From a virus, in the IMG/VR virus record IMGVR_UViG_3300018432_000013, positions 1-64,000 of that record: a stretch of 64,000 nucleotides of DNA, one strand, 5' to 3'. Position 1 is the stretch's first letter, and the number at the start of each line of letters is the position of its first letter. The translations under genes and the position numbers were made by a program. Shown here one piece after another: positions 47,618-56,823 of the stretch. The notes under the pieces were generated by a model. It was given only the letters and a program-made list of their open reading frames with translations, was not told the origin of the DNA and did not search any database.

Positions 47618-49594
47618 TTACGCGGCTGTATCTTCTGCGGTACGGATGGCCGATCCACCGATCGAGAAGCCGGTAAAGACCCCCGCCTTGACCGCGCCCC
47701 AGAGCTCGTCGGACTCAACCAGGACACCCATCAACCAGGTGCCCTTCTTGACTGCCTGACCGCCTATTTCGCAGTCCACAGGCGCGACGTAGGACTCCAC
47801 GATGCGGACAGAGTCATTGATCAGCGTCTGGTGCATCAGGCCGGTGTTTTGGTAAAACGCCATGAAGCGATAGGCGCTCTTACGGATTTCTTCCGCTGAA
47901 TAGATATCGCCCTGCGAGTCGACGGTTTCAGGCTCGAGAACGACGCCGAGCACGAAGCGCTCGTCCTCATCAGCGGTGCCCTTGAGCACATGCACTTCGC
48001 GCTTGTTGATCTCCGCGGCCGAGCCTTCTTCGATCACAGGCACGATGGTGTCGATGTATTCGACCTCGACCTCACCCGGCACCGGGTGCGACGCGACGAA
48101 GATCTTGTGGGCAAGCCCCGGCAATGTGAACGGCCGACCGAGCTGCTCAAGAAGCTTGCGCGCTTCGGTGGAGTCCGCACCGCCGACCAGAAACTTCTCG
48201 GTTCGGCTGACCAGCTGCGGGAGCTGCTCTGGAATGGGCTCTTCGAAGAAGGCGAGCGCGAGCTCCTCGGTCATCACGCCTTCACCGCGCCCGAACTCGA
48301 CTGCGCGCACGAACGCATCCGGCGTCTCTGCGAACGCTCTGTAGAGCGCTGCCTCAAGGCGCGCTTCAGGCATCAGCTCTGCGAACACATCGGGCGAGGC
48401 AGGAAAGGGCTCGGCGACGTAGTGCTTCACGAACGTGCGGCGCGGGACCTCGTTCACGAGCCGCACCGTGTCATCGGTGAAGAGCTGCGCCTGCACGAGC
48501 TGATCGCGAATCTCGCGCGGGTCCTGTCCGCAAGCAGACTTCCAGTACCTGAGTTCAGGCGGAACATCCCACTCAAGGGATGGAGGGAGCGCACTCTCGC
48601 CCTCCGGAGGCATGTACCCGCTCTGCACCGCATTCTCGGTCAGCACGTACGGCAGGAGACTCTTGCGCAACATCACGCTGCTCTTGCCCACGACGAGCAC
48701 GCCGCGCAGGGCGCCTGACACGAAGAGCTCCGTGAACGCATCCGTGCGCGCGCCGCGCGTGAAGCCAAACTTCCCGATCGACGCGCGCTCGGACACCTTC
48801 GCAAGACCCACGTACGGCGCCTCGCGCGGCTCGAGAAACGCGACGTGCAGCGCTGAACCAGCCGGCGTGAAGCGCGCTGCGGCCTTCTCCATGTCGACCC
48901 GCGACACCGCACCTGGCACGAACAGCTCGACGTTCTCTCCGAGCTTGATGACGATGCCGTCCGGCCGCTGAAAGAGCTCTCCCTCCTGCACGACCAAGCG
49001 CGGATCACTACGCACCTTGATGGCCTCGGCGTAGAGCGCCTGCTCGTCGTTCTTGATCGGCATGTCGCGCCTCTCAAGCTCCTCGTGAACGAGCGCGGCG
49101 GCCTCGACGATGCGCTCACGGGAAATGCCCGTCACGCTCATCACCTGCATGTTCTTGGCGAAGTTCACCTCGAACAGATGCGCGAGCCGGCGATTGAGGT
49201 GAATGAGCGCAGTCGTGTCGCTCTTGCGAACATCGGCGCGGGTGACGCCGTCGACGATCTGCTTTTGGAGTGCGTGGATACGCTCCTCTGCGTCGCAGAG
49301 CTCCTGCCAGGCGTCGACACGCGTCGACTTACGCAACGGATGCTCTGCAGGCAGCAAGTCCACGTCTGGGGTAGTGCCCTGATCATCGAGCGCCTTGAGA
49401 AACTGCTCGACGCGCGTGACCATCCACGGCTTCGGGTCCGCGCCTGGATAGGCAGCAGACTTCCAGTCCGCCAGCGCCCGCTCTGCGACCTTCCGCAAGC
49501 CAAGCACCGAGACCCGAAACTTCGGGTCCTTGGTCTGATGCAGGTCAGCGTAGTACTTGCTGACCTGCAGCGTCAGCGTCTCGGGTTTGGCCAC
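47618..49594 (-). CDS. XkdF-type prohead protease with long N-terminal extension
   Basis: 658 residues. The C-terminal 130 residues match the XkdF/putative phage serine protease domain: FVLGVVLEPETVDSQGDIYS, TGLMHQTLINDSVRIVESYV, KGTWLMGVLVESDELWGAVK and FTGFSIGG. The N-terminal 500 residues are a helical region followed by a domain with AFTELFVSGALRGVLVVGKS and PPELRYWKS. Prohead proteases cut the scaffold and the capsid arm during maturation. Family members are usually much shorter, so the extension is notable. Confidence 0.65.
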   Translation of the reverse strand: MAKPETLTLQVSKYYADLHQTKDPKFRVSVLGLRKVAERALADWKSAAYPGADPKPWMVTRVEQFLKALDDQGTTPDVDLLPAEHPLRKSTRVDAWQELCDAEERIHALQKQIVDGVTRADVRKSDTTALIHLNRRLAHLFEVNFAKNMQVMSVTGISRERIVEAAALVHEELERRDMPIKNDEQALYAEAIKVRSDPRLVVQEGELFQRPDGIVIKLGENVELFVPGAVSRVDMEKAAARFTPAGSALHVAFLEPREAPYVGLAKVSERASIGKFGFTRGARTDAFTELFVSGALRGVLVVGKSSVMLRKSLLPYVLTENAVQSGYMPPEGESALPPSLEWDVPPELRYWKSACGQDPREIRDQLVQAQLFTDDTVRLVNEVPRRTFVKHYVAEPFPASPDVFAELMPEARLEAALYRAFAETPDAFVRAVEFGRGEGVMTEELALAFFEEPIPEQLPQLVSRTEKFLVGGADSTEARKLLEQLGRPFTLPGLAHKIFVASHPVPGEVEVEYIDTIVPVIEEGSAAEINKREVHVLKGTADEDERFVLGVVLEPETVDSQGDIYSAEEIRKSAYRFMAFYQNTGLMHQTLINDSVRIVESYVAPVDCEIGGQAVKKGTWLMGVLVESDELWGAVKAGVFTGFSIGGSAIRTAEDTAA

Positions 49595-49621
49595 CAGCGC
49601 ACCTCCAGAAGAGCCGAAGGC

Positions 49622-50209
49622 TCAGCGCGGGTCAGAGCCCCACTGATAGTCCGTGTCCTTGTCGGCGCGCGAAGGCTTGATGCACTTGGCGAGGTCCGTC
49701 GGCCATTCCGGCACCGCAGCATCTCCACCTTCCGCACCCGCCTCCGCGCCGGCTGCCGCTGTGCTGCTGGCGGCCGCGCCGGGCTTGTCCTGCGGACGAT
49801 TGGAGCCGAGCTCCTTGATCATCTGCTCGAGGTAGTTACCGAACGAGGCGCTCTTGGCCGTCCAGTTCGTCTTGCCGTCGGCTTGCTGGTACGTGGGCGA
49901 CACCTCGGTCTCGGTGGTGTCAAGCTGCTCCTCGTCCTTGTAGATCACGACGTTCGGGAGCTCGCCGGGCTTGAACTCGAACTTCGTGATCTTGTCGACC
50001 TCTGCCTTGAGCGCGCCGAGGCGCTTTTTGGCAACCTCAGGCTTTTTGGCCGCTGCGTCCTTGCGGGCCTTTTCGACCTGCTCCTTGGCGTAGACGCCGA
50101 ACTCCTTCGCCGTCATCTTCTTCTCGGCGGGCTCGGCCGCGGGCTGCTCGGTAGCAGCTTCCTCGCTCAGGCACGCATCGAGTTCCTTCGAGAGCTTGTC
50201 GAAATCCAT
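49622..50209 (-). CDS. Acidic scaffold-like protein
   Basis: 195 residues from the ATG at 50209 with AAGGAG 7-8 nt upstream; a TTG 10 codons earlier lacks one. Glu/Ala/Lys-rich with a Pro/Ala-rich N-terminus and an Ala/Gly-rich middle (ASSTAAAGAEAGAEGG). Low complexity, mostly helical. Such proteins often act as scaffolds or are packaged with the head. Its place between the portal-side genes and the protease fits. Confidence 0.5.
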   Translation of the reverse strand: MDFDKLSKELDACLSEEAATEQPAAEPAEKKMTAKEFGVYAKEQVEKARKDAAAKKPEVAKKRLGALKAEVDKITKFEFKPGELPNVVIYKDEEQLDTTETEVSPTYQQADGKTNWTAKSASFGNYLEQMIKELGSNRPQDKPGAAASSTAAAGAEAGAEGGDAAVPEWPTDLAKCIKPSRADKDTDYQWGSDPR

Positions 50210-50223
50210 AGAGGTCTCCTTCG

Positions 50224-50556
50224 TCAGGTCGGCAGCCAAATCAGATCGCGCCCGTTGTCAGCGCACCAGGTATCCTTGCCCTCGCGCGACGGCGCGTACG
50301 GAATGCCGTCGAGCTCGCAGCGAAGCGCTTTCGGAAGCTCGTCGAGCGCGCGCTGCACGGCCCAACCCACCTCATTGCGCAACACGAGCAGCCACTTCGA
50401 CGCGATCTGCGTGCGCCGCTTGAACTCGTCGCGCGTCATGGTGGAGCCGTCCGCGAGGAACGACCCACCAACCACCTCAGCCAAAGACTCGACGACCTCG
50501 CGGAGCTTCTGAGGCTCCTCGCGAAACGCGAGATACAGGTGCGTGAGCGTATCCAC
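50224..50556 (-). CDS. Hypothetical head-region protein
   Basis: 110 residues from GTG 50556 with GAAGAG upstream; the frame extends to 50622 without support. Mainly helical (LYLAFREEPQKLREVVESLAE, ALDELPKALRCEL) and ends DLIWLPT. A TGATACCATC element lies 41 nt upstream. No family is recognised. Confidence 0.5.
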   Translation of the reverse strand: MDTLTHLYLAFREEPQKLREVVESLAEVVGGSFLADGSTMTRDEFKRRTQIASKWLLVLRNEVGWAVQRALDELPKALRCELDGIPYAPSREGKDTWCADNGRDLIWLPT

Positions 50557-50642
50557 CGTTCTCTTCCCCCAAAGAGATAGGCCAACTGGCCTGGATGGTA
50601 TCAGGGATGATCCGCGTCGCAAAAGCTATCCGTGTGTCCCCG

Positions 50643-51695
50643 TCACACGTTGGCCACGGGGGTGCAGCGACAGCGCCCATGAATGGGCGGGATACACGCC
50701 CCTACAGCCTCAAGCTTCTCGGTCGTGTACGTGGTCCGGTATTCGCCGACGTCGTCTCGCTCCCCGACTCCCGAACGCAGCACGGTCGCGATCTCGCGCC
50801 GATGCCCGAACGCCTTCGTATAGAGCACTTTTTCGCCGAACTCGTTGCGCCCCACCCGGATCCACGGCGCCGCCTCTTTGCTGCTGTCGAGGTTTCCGGC
50901 CATGCGCTCGAACACCCCGAGCGCGCCCGCAGTCGTGAAGGTCTGCCCGTGCAAGAACCTGCAGACGTCGCAAGTGACCTCGTCGAGCACAGCGTCGTAT
51001 GTCCAGGTTGGGATCTCCGCGTCCCGGAACGCCGTCATCTGTCCATACGTGCGGGCGTAGCCGACGAAAGCCCCCGCCACGATGTCGAGGTAGTTCGCCT
51101 GGCGAGCGAGCACGACCTCTGGTGAGAGCAGGGCTTCGAGCTGGCGTACGAGGTACTTACGCGTCCAGCCCTCCGCGAGCGCCTGCCCGACAAGCGCGCG
51201 CATCTCCTGGTTGAGCGCGGTGTTGCGCGCCTGCATGGCGGCCGCCACGTAGAAGGCCTGCCCGTCTGCGAGGTGCTGCACCACCGCATCGTTGACGAGG
51301 TCGAGCTCGGGCAGCGCAACATCCTTGAGCGCGCGCAGACGCGCAAGCGCGACGAGCGCCTCTGCCTCCTCCGCGAATACGGGCGCCGTGACCTTGGCGT
51401 AAAGGGCAGGGCGGGGCAGGGCGAGCTCTGCGCGCTGCAGAAAGTCCTCGCGCTCCGCCGCCGTGAGATCCTGAAAGTCCACGCCGAGCGCGCGCAGCAC
51501 CCGCGCTGCAAACGACTCGTCAAGCTTCTCGGTCGCCGCCATGAGCTCGCGCTGAATCCGCGCAACGATCCGATCGAAGCCCCTTCGCTTAGTTGGGTCG
51601 TCCGCCTTCTCGAGCACCTCGTACCCGAGCGAGAACAAGATCTCGTCCGTTGCGCGCAGCCCGCGAATCAGCGCGTGATCGTCGCAGCAGCTCAC
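50643..51695 (-). CDS. Mu gpF/SPP1 gp7-like minor head protein
   Basis: 350 residues. The C-terminal third shows the phage Mu F-like domain with its paired cysteines and histidine: YDAVLDEVTCDVCRFLHGQTF (split at EVT) and IPPIHGRCRCTPV. The N-terminus is helical. These proteins bind the portal and are needed for correct head assembly or DNA ejection. It follows the portal gene as usual. Confidence 0.8.
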   Translation of the reverse strand: MSCCDDHALIRGLRATDEILFSLGYEVLEKADDPTKRRGFDRIVARIQRELMAATEKLDESFAARVLRALGVDFQDLTAAEREDFLQRAELALPRPALYAKVTAPVFAEEAEALVALARLRALKDVALPELDLVNDAVVQHLADGQAFYVAAAMQARNTALNQEMRALVGQALAEGWTRKYLVRQLEALLSPEVVLARQANYLDIVAGAFVGYARTYGQMTAFRDAEIPTWTYDAVLDEVTCDVCRFLHGQTFTTAGALGVFERMAGNLDSSKEAAPWIRVGRNEFGEKVLYTKAFGHRREIATVLRSGVGERDDVGEYRTTYTTEKLEAVGACIPPIHGRCRCTPVANV

Positions 51696-52018
51696 TGGAA
51701 ATCTACCTCGACCTCTGCGTGCGCTTGCGATGAATCAATGACGCTGAGCCAGTGGCGAATGCGCACCTCGAGTGCGAAGCGGGCGTAGGGCCCAATCATC
51801 CATCGCCAGCGCTGGTACCAATCCAGCTTCACCACCACGTGAAGACGCGGCCAACCGCCGCCCTCGCCAAACACCAGTGTTCCGTCAATGCAGACGTTGC
51901 GATAGCCCAAGCTGTGCGCGGCAAGCACCGCGGCATCGATCACGCGCTGCTTTTCAATGCGACGGTCGTGGCAGCGAACCTCGACCTCCACATGATAGGG
52001 CGAAGACGCCGCCGTCAC
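51692..52018 (-). CDS. Hypothetical protein between portal and gpF-like genes
   Basis: 108 residues with both ends overlapping its neighbours by 4 nt. Alternating strands (YHVEVEVRCHDRRIEKQRV, RLHVVVKLDWYQRWRWM, AHAEVEVDFQ) suggest a small beta domain. No recognised family; a portal-associated accessory protein by position. Confidence 0.5.
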   Translation of the reverse strand: MTAASSPYHVEVEVRCHDRRIEKQRVIDAAVLAAHSLGYRNVCIDGTLVFGEGGGWPRLHVVVKLDWYQRWRWMIGPYARFALEVRIRHWLSVIDSSQAHAEVEVDFQ

Positions 52019-53988
52019 GGCTCGACCTCACCCGCAGGCGCCCGCGCGCGCTCCGCTTCCGTCCGCGTGACGAGCTTTCGCGTCACGACACGCGCCATCT
52101 TGTTTCGAAGCGCGACGAGCACGCTCGCAATCTCGTCGAGGTCCTCCTCGTCGACCTCGACCTCGAACTGCTTGCGCGCAGGCGTCACGCGCTGCTTGGG
52201 CGGCTTGGGCGGCTTGTTGCCACCGAACTGCCCGTTCGGCGTGCGTCCCTGGCCATCTGCGGGCGCCTGGTTGTCGCCCGTCTCAGTTGTCGACGACTCG
52301 GGCTCGGAGTTCGGCGCCTGGTTGTCCGGGTTGGTGTCTTCTGCTTCCGGCGTGGAGGCGCCGAGCCCGTCTGACTGGTTGACGCTCGCCAGGGTGAGCT
52401 TGAGCGGCATGTCAGCCCAGGGCGCGTCGATGCGCGGGAAGTTGCGGTTGAAGACCCCCTGCGAGAGCTCCATCAGGATGTTGGGCGGGATGAAGTCCTG
52501 CAGATCGTGAATCATCTTGGCGAGCGACTCTGGATCGCGCTGCGTTGGGCCGTTCGACTTGAGCTTCCAACGCTTGACGTTGAGCGCCGGCAGGATGTCG
52601 CGGTTCATGCGGTAGTCGAACGTCTGGCGCTCCGGCTCGAACACCTGCCGCTCTGCGAAATCCAGGGCGGCCATCGCTGTACTGCGGTTGAAGTCGCGCG
52701 TGTCGCCACGCAGCATCCTGGGCAGTCGAAACGACATGCCCACCTTGTCGATATTACGCTCGTCGTAGTTCTGAAAGAGCCCGTCCGAGTTCTGCGCTTC
52801 CGTGAGCGGCTTGAGCTCGATCTTCATGCGGCCCGAGTTCTCAAACGCCTGCGACTCACCACCCTCCGCCTCGATGACGAGAATCTTGTGGTAGTTCTGC
52901 TTGCCGCGGATGTTGTTGGTGATGAAGCTCTCGAGCCGCTCGGTCGAGTCCTTCGTCAACCTGCCTCCCGAGACGAGCACCGCGAGTGGCGGCACGCTCT
53001 TGTTCTCGAAGTAGCTGAAGTTGACCTCTTCGGACTGGCGCGAGCCGAAGACGCTGAGCAGGTTTCCGATCCAACGCGGCACGCCGTACGCCGTACGCGA
53101 AGAGGGCACCTTGAAGTGCATCATCTCGGTAGCCGCAGTGCTGTGCTTCTCGTCGAGCTGCATCGCGTCGACGTCCGCAAACGCCTTGCCCGAGCGCGAG
53201 CTCACAACGCGTGGATCTCCAAACTCCTTGAAGAAGACCGCTTGCCCGGCGACCTTCTGAATGTAGCGGCGAAACCGGCGCTTGCGTGTGACGTCCTCGA
53301 AGTCCTGGGTGGGCGTGCGCCGCTTGGTTTTGTACTCGGTCATCTCGACGTCGAGCTTCGTCAGGCGCACGGTGAAGGCTTCGACGTAGTTGAACTGGGA
53401 AATCCCGCCCACTCGATTGCGAACGACCTCCCAGTACCCGTTGCCGGTAATCTCGACGTCCTCTCGCGTGCGGCGGCGCAAGTCGACGAAGCTCATCTCT
53501 GAGCAGTCGTCGAAGAACGCCGCCAGCTTCAGCGTCTCGGCGCGCTGCTCGTTGGCGAGCTGCTTGATACGCTGCTGCACCTCTTCGTCGGTCGGCTCTT
53601 CCACCTGCACGTTGTCGCTGTCGCCCTGGCGCTCCATGGCGATCAGTGCGCGCACGTCATCTTCGGTAGAGTCAGCCTCGAGATCGGTCACCGCAGTGAA
53701 CGCATGGCCGAAGCCGTCGATGTTCGTCGCGTACGCGTCGACATTCTGGCGCAGCGCATTGCTGTGCTCGAACAGCAGCACGAGCACGCGTGGGTCGTAG
53801 GGCGGCTCAAGCGCCCCGCGCTCGCTGAAGAACTGCTCATCCTCTTCGATGTTCTGAATCGCGCGTGTCTCGAGCACGCCTTCGTCACGCAGCTTGATGA
53901 TGCGTGCGCGCACCTCGCCGATGCGCGGGTCTCGCCCAAACCCATTTTCATCGACCGGCGCAGCCGTCGTTTCAGTCTCATCTGCCAC
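52015..53988 (-). CDS. Portal protein
   Basis: 657 residues, GTG start. LEPPYDPRVLVLLFEHSNALRQ, the acidic linker, YWEVVRNRVGGISQFNYVEA, TEMMHFKVPSSRTAYGVPRW-type segments and the FNRSTAMAALDFAERQVFEPE helix match PBSX/SPP1-type portals, with the wing, stem and crown in order. The C-terminal 120 residues are Pro/Asn/Gln-rich and end in an Arg/Glu helix. It forms the 12-fold DNA gateway and lies between terminase and head genes. Confidence 0.8.
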   Translation of the reverse strand: MADETETTAAPVDENGFGRDPRIGEVRARIIKLRDEGVLETRAIQNIEEDEQFFSERGALEPPYDPRVLVLLFEHSNALRQNVDAYATNIDGFGHAFTAVTDLEADSTEDDVRALIAMERQGDSDNVQVEEPTDEEVQQRIKQLANEQRAETLKLAAFFDDCSEMSFVDLRRRTREDVEITGNGYWEVVRNRVGGISQFNYVEAFTVRLTKLDVEMTEYKTKRRTPTQDFEDVTRKRRFRRYIQKVAGQAVFFKEFGDPRVVSSRSGKAFADVDAMQLDEKHSTAATEMMHFKVPSSRTAYGVPRWIGNLLSVFGSRQSEEVNFSYFENKSVPPLAVLVSGGRLTKDSTERLESFITNNIRGKQNYHKILVIEAEGGESQAFENSGRMKIELKPLTEAQNSDGLFQNYDERNIDKVGMSFRLPRMLRGDTRDFNRSTAMAALDFAERQVFEPERQTFDYRMNRDILPALNVKRWKLKSNGPTQRDPESLAKMIHDLQDFIPPNILMELSQGVFNRNFPRIDAPWADMPLKLTLASVNQSDGLGASTPEAEDTNPDNQAPNSEPESSTTETGDNQAPADGQGRTPNGQFGGNKPPKPPKQRVTPARKQFEVEVDEEDLDEIASVLVALRNKMARVVTRKLVTRTEAERARAPAGEVEP

Positions 53989-53996
53989 AGCGAACC

Positions 53997-54284
53997 TCAG
54001 CTTTGCTGCACACCTGCAATCAGCATGGTGGCGCTACCCGCGGCCACGCACTTCACACGAACCGAGAACGCATAGAAGTTGATGCCCAAAAAACCAGGCG
54101 CGGTAAACGTGCCGCCGTAGTCCTGGTAGTGGGCGCCGTCGGCGGAGATCTGCACCTGGTACTCCCCCGACGGAAGGTCGTAAATCTGCACGACCTTCTC
54201 TTTGAGGTGGTAGACAGTCAGCGGCGTACCGACGGCATCAAGCGTGGTCGGCACATCGAGTGCCAGCGAATACGGTCGCGACAT
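53997..54284 (-). CDS. Small beta-rich virion protein
   Basis: 95 residues with strand-rich VVQIYDLPSGEYQVQISADG and FYAFSVRVKCVAAGSATMLI. It looks like a small decoration or fibre-base module. It starts 4 nt from the next upstream stop and precedes the portal gene by 9 nt. No family is recognised. Confidence 0.5.
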   Translation of the reverse strand: MSRPYSLALDVPTTLDAVGTPLTVYHLKEKVVQIYDLPSGEYQVQISADGAHYQDYGGTFTAPGFLGINFYAFSVRVKCVAAGSATMLIAGVQQS

Positions 54285-54288
54285 GGGC

Positions 54289-54525
54289 TCACCCTTCTTT
54301 CACGTAGACGATGATCGCTTCGATTGCGCGGCCCGACCTGCTCGCGCGGAAGTTCACACTCTGCACCTGCCGCCCATCTCGCTCAGCGCGACCTCTGGCA
54401 CGTGCAAGCGCATCGTCGTGGCTCTTCACGTCGGTCAGCACGAACCGAAGCAAGAGTGCGCGCTTGCCGTCCTTGCCCGGCTGGTCACCGAACACCTCGA
54501 TGGGCAGCTTCTTTGGGAGCTCCAT
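54289..54525 (-). CDS. Small hypothetical protein
   Basis: 78 residues with strands at both ends (LPIEVFGDQPG, AIEAIIVYVKEG) and a basic helix (DALARARGRAERDG) between. No recognised family. It follows the metzincin gene by 7 nt in the same operon. Confidence 0.5.
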   Translation of the reverse strand: MELPKKLPIEVFGDQPGKDGKRALLLRFVLTDVKSHDDALARARGRAERDGRQVQSVNFRASRSGRAIEAIIVYVKEG

Positions 54526-54532
54526 GGTCCGC

Positions 54533-55150
54533 TCACTTGCTCGCGTAGAGCGAGCGCAACCGCGCCCGATCCTGGTCAGACAGCAGATACGTGCGTCCGC
54601 CCTCGAGCGACTTGTCCGTCATCAAACTCGACGCATTCGCATCGTGCGCGAGCCCAAGCACATGCCCGAGCTCATGCCGAACAACCGCATGCGCGATGTC
54701 CTCAAGCGCCAGATTCGAGAGGTAGACGGTGCAGACCACGACCTTGCTCGTCGTCAGGTCCGCAACATGACGCACGCGACCGGCTGGGTTGAAACCGCCC
54801 TGCTCGAACGGCACATCAAAGTCTGCGATCACGTCCGCCTGCGCACTCTGGCTCGCAGCGAGCTGCTCAAGTATGTCCAGGCCAAGCTCAGCCTCGAGCG
54901 ACTCCACCGCTTCATAGAACATCTCGTGCTGCCAGGGAGATCCGCCGACCACGTGCGTCTTGAGCGGCATCGGCTTCTGCCACACCACCTCGGTGCAGTC
55001 CCCGACATAGTCGAATGAGCCGTCCGCGCGCACGCAGCCACGCAAGAGGTCCGCCTCTTCGTGCGTCCGAACGCCGTAGATCAGCAGGCCGATCATCGCC
55101 GCCGCGAACGCTACAAAGCCGACTAACGCCCATCGTTCCTTCATCGTCAT
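54533..55150 (-). CDS. Membrane-anchored metzincin-type zinc protease
   Basis: 205 residues. An N-terminal membrane helix (about 7-26) precedes a catalytic domain with HELGHVLGLAHD (159-170), an exact HExxHxxGxxHD metzincin site, and a Met-turn in SSLMTDKS (M177). Metzincins (matrixins, archaemetzincins and others) are zinc endopeptidases. The membrane anchor would place the active site in the periplasm of the host. It is preceded by a GGGCACCAAC element, and a GAGGGG ribosome site is present. A role in host-envelope processing or virion maturation is inference. Confidence 0.75.
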   Translation of the reverse strand: MTMKERWALVGFVAFAAAMIGLLIYGVRTHEEADLLRGCVRADGSFDYVGDCTEVVWQKPMPLKTHVVGGSPWQHEMFYEAVESLEAELGLDILEQLAASQSAQADVIADFDVPFEQGGFNPAGRVRHVADLTTSKVVVCTVYLSNLALEDIAHAVVRHELGHVLGLAHDANASSLMTDKSLEGGRTYLLSDQDRARLRSLYASK

Positions 55151-55167
55151 AGGCCCCTCAACTTGGT

Positions 55168-55177
55168 GTTGGTGCCC
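55168..55177 (-). promoter_or_regulatory. GGGCACCAAC element before the metzincin gene
   Basis: Exact core preceded by CGATC. It ends 17 nt before ATG 55150, with GAGGGG between (normal-leader class). It lies in the 36-nt gap after the large-terminase stop. Confidence 0.6.
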
Positions 55178-55186
55178 GATCGCGGC

Positions 55187-56752
55187 TCACCCGAGCACAC
55201 GAACTTCACCGCCCCGATGTTTCGCCGCGTACGCACGCGCAGCCTCACGCCCGATCCACTGCGCCATGAGGCAATCGCCGGTGTGCCCGTCTGGGGAGTA
55301 GTAGCGAGTCTCTTGCTCCCAAACTTGGACGTTCGGCTCGGTCACGAGCTGCGTCTCCCCGTTCACCACGCCAAGCTCACAAGGGATGAGCCAGCTTGCC
55401 GCCTCGAGCTCTCCAGCGAGCGATTCGACGCCGTACGCTCGCGAGTGCTTGTTCATGCCCGTGCGAAAGCCGCGCACAAGAATCTCCGGATAGTCTTCGG
55501 CGAGCCACTCAAGCAGGTACTGCTGCGCAGAGTTGTTCTCGACGAACATCCAGCTCCGATAGCGCGTCCAAACATCGACCACCTGCGCGATGATCTCCGG
55601 GCTCTTCCAGCGGCCGCGGCGAATGTTCAGAAGCTGCCGCGTCTGATCTGGCCAGAGCAGGAACGTGAAGAGCACGGTGTGATCGGCGGAGTCCTGCTTC
55701 GAGACGCCGAGGTCGATGCCCGTGAACGTGCGAAAGCCGGGCGCGAAGCGAAACGACTTCGGCCGCAGGTCCCAACTGAGCCCCTTTCTGCGCCAGTACT
55801 CAGGGCCTATCCAATGCACGAAGTCGCGCAGGCTCTTGAACATCGGATAGCCGAGCCCGCGCTGTTTGCACTTGTCGATCCACGCCTGTTGAAACCGCGC
55901 ATCCTCATCCGCATGCGCCTCGCACATCATCATGCGTGCGAACTCGGTCGGGCCGTACTCCTCCGTGCGCACCTTGTTGATGCGCTCCTTGGGCCAGCGC
56001 TGCGGAGACGCGAGGTTGCCCGCCGCATCCATCACCGGGTACTTCTTGGCAAGCCACCCTTGCCGCGCGAGCTCGTGCGCGAAGTCGTCCGGATGAAACG
56101 CGTTGGCGAGCACGATGACTTGCGACCGCTTCGAGAGGCGTGAGAACACCGAGGCGCGGATCCACGTCCCCGTCTTGTTGCGCTGGTACGCCGTGCGCGT
56201 GTTCTCTTCGACCAGCACGTCGTCGATGATGACCACGTCGAGACGCGCGCCCTGCACTGCGCCGTTCGGCGAGACCGCCTGCACCGACGGATCCTTGATG
56301 ATGCCGGGACGCGCGATGGTGATCGCGTGGTCGGTCCACATCACACCCCGGCGCAAGTCCGGAAAGATGTGATGCAGGGTCGCGTTCGTCTCGATGTGCC
56401 GGCGCAACGAGGCGATGATCTTCTTCACCTGCTTCTCAGCCGCCGCGAGGATGGCGATACGCAGGCGAGGATTACGGCCGAGCAGCCAGAGCACCCGGCC
56501 GACCGAGAACTGCTGGCTCTTGCCCGACTCGGGGAACGCCCAGATGACCATGTTGCGGCCCGTGTCCGCCGTCCCATGCCACTCGTAGTGCATGGGCAGC
56601 ATCTCGATCGGGTCGCCGGTCTCCTCGTCCTTGAGCGTGAGCTCGCAGAACAGCGCGCAGTCCTCGCGCGCAAGCTCCAGCAGGCTCGCGTACGCCGCCT
56701 GCGCCTGCTTTACCTCAGCGGCCCGATCGTAGGTCGGATCGCCGCTCTGCAT
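55187..56752 (-). CDS. Terminase large subunit
   Basis: 521 residues from ATG 56752 (GTG five codons earlier has no ribosome site). The ATPase has AFPESGKS at about 72-79 as Walker A and VVIIDDV at about 174-180 as Walker B. The nuclease domain starts with GIDLGVSKQD (about D347) and has MFVENNSAQQYL. Terminases cut concatemers and pump DNA through the portal. TGATACTCTC lies 25 nt upstream. The small subunit is not adjacent. Confidence 0.9.
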   Translation of the reverse strand: MQSGDPTYDRAAEVKQAQAAYASLLELAREDCALFCELTLKDEETGDPIEMLPMHYEWHGTADTGRNMVIWAFPESGKSQQFSVGRVLWLLGRNPRLRIAILAAAEKQVKKIIASLRRHIETNATLHHIFPDLRRGVMWTDHAITIARPGIIKDPSVQAVSPNGAVQGARLDVVIIDDVLVEENTRTAYQRNKTGTWIRASVFSRLSKRSQVIVLANAFHPDDFAHELARQGWLAKKYPVMDAAGNLASPQRWPKERINKVRTEEYGPTEFARMMMCEAHADEDARFQQAWIDKCKQRGLGYPMFKSLRDFVHWIGPEYWRRKGLSWDLRPKSFRFAPGFRTFTGIDLGVSKQDSADHTVLFTFLLWPDQTRQLLNIRRGRWKSPEIIAQVVDVWTRYRSWMFVENNSAQQYLLEWLAEDYPEILVRGFRTGMNKHSRAYGVESLAGELEAASWLIPCELGVVNGETQLVTEPNVQVWEQETRYYSPDGHTGDCLMAQWIGREAARAYAAKHRGGEVRVLG

Positions 56753-56823
56753 GCTCCTGGCCCCCACGGGGCCGAGAGTATCACGAACGACTCCGCTGGC
56801 CGCAACGGGCTAGGTGAGCCGGC

